Part shown: one piece after another, positions 63,871 to 64,000 of the stretch | Numbering within the stretch: the first letter of the stretch is position 1 | Layout: each line of letters opens with the position of its first letter | Assembly (NCBI GenBank): GCA_902812365.1 | Contig: CADDZC010000002.1 | Span: 40,248-104,247, forward strand | Direction of reading: 5' to 3' | Length of the DNA: 64,000 nucleotides | Origin: Acidobacteriota bacterium | Lineage (GTDB): Bacteria > Acidobacteriota > Terriglobia > UBA7540 | Made by a program: the position numbers and the translations under genes | Notes under the pieces: model-generated | Databases searched by the model: none | What the model saw: the letters and a program-made list of their open reading frames with translations, nothing else | Told to the model about the DNA's origin: nothing

Positions 63871-64000
63871 AAAAAAATGTCCGGTTTGTGCAAAGTAGAA
63901 ATGTCCTCTTTCATAAGGTGCGGGAGGACCGATGAGAGAGGAGCCGATCGAGTTGAGCCAGAAAGAGCGCGATCGATTGAAAGTGCTGCACGAACTGCGG
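63871..64000 (+). mobile_element. left end of an insertion sequence (ISNCY-like), cut by the window edge
   Basis: The segment has an A-run followed by two copies of AAATGTCC (63875-63882 and 63899-63906) 24 nt apart, and then a transposase start. Terminal regions with such repeated motifs are typical of this IS group. The exact outer boundary and any target duplication cannot be set because the right end is outside the window. Confidence 0.65.
63932..64000 (+). CDS. transposase, N-terminal fragment (ISNCY-like)
   Basis: The frame starts at ATG 63932, four nucleotides after GGGAGG, and runs open to the window edge (23 codons). It reads MREEPIELSQKERDRLKVLH followed by ELR, matching my recollection of ISNCY/ISDol-type transposases whose N-terminus precedes a helix-turn-helix. 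No catalytic residues are visible in this fragment. It is transcribed away from the arsenosugar cluster. Confidence 0.7.
   Translation, partial: MREEPIELSQKERDRLKVLHELR

Overview
The window is GC-rich (roughly 65% by eye) and carries a Gram-negative gene set: TonB-dependent (Oar/carboxypeptidase-regulatory type) receptors, TonB C-terminal domains, AsmA, MscS and a PilT ATPase. It also has many secreted TPR and FG-GAP/ASPIC-UnbV proteins, a c-type cytochrome fused to HEAT repeats, and DUF1015. This mixture suggests an Acidobacteriota-like (Solibacter/Bryobacter-type) soil bacterium. That assignment is inferred from gene content only; no rRNA or tRNA gene was seen.

Layout. 0-8 kb is a decaying region: the end of an FG-GAP protein, an unrecognised gene, a beta-propeller gene broken by a stop and a frameshift, a small membrane-enzyme/PH-domain pair, an FkbM methyltransferase with two in-frame stops, a TonB-receptor C-terminal remnant, and a Ser/Thr kinase-TonB fusion gene with at least six lesions. 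The PP2C phosphatase next to the kinase (7.9-8.8 kb) is intact. 9.3-19.7 kb holds a thioredoxin-like gene facing a five-gene minus-strand cluster: a UnbV/redoxin/TPR giant, a sialidase-like protein, a large TPR protein, a CelD-type acetyltransferase and a polysaccharide deacetylase. 19.8-21 kb has an HD hydrolase followed by a repeat-rich, gene-poor stretch with a promoter-like site on the minus strand.

21-32 kb is largely housekeeping: beta-CASP hydrolase, methylmalonyl-CoA mutase catalytic subunit, rsmA, pilT, recX, alaS, cca and an oxidoreductase. 32.7-42.8 kb has a coiled-coil protein, two TPR proteins, a GH2 glycosidase, AsmA, a Ca2+/H+ antiporter, a PfpI-type protein and a ThuA-domain lipoprotein. 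42.8-47.1 kb encodes one 1437-residue cytochrome c/HEAT protein. 47.5-57.4 kb has DUF1015, superoxide dismutase, MscS, Lon, DinB, folP and a flippase. The flippase is followed by an unusual zinc-ribbon/SAM-methyltransferase/phosphotransferase fusion.

59.6-63.8 kb is a minus-strand arsenosugar-type cluster: arsS, an AhpD-like peroxidase homologue, a TonB-dependent receptor and a Cys/His/Met-rich small secreted protein. An insertion sequence (ISNCY-like transposase start) abuts it and runs off the right edge.

The most unusual items are the zinc-ribbon/methyltransferase/kinase-like fusion, the arsenosugar cluster coupled to a receptor and a metal-ligand-rich peptide, the repeat array with mutually exclusive hairpins behind a palindrome-containing promoter at 20.5-20.9 kb, a perfect 33-nt palindrome inside the DUF1015 gene, and the clustered gene decay at 1-8 kb.
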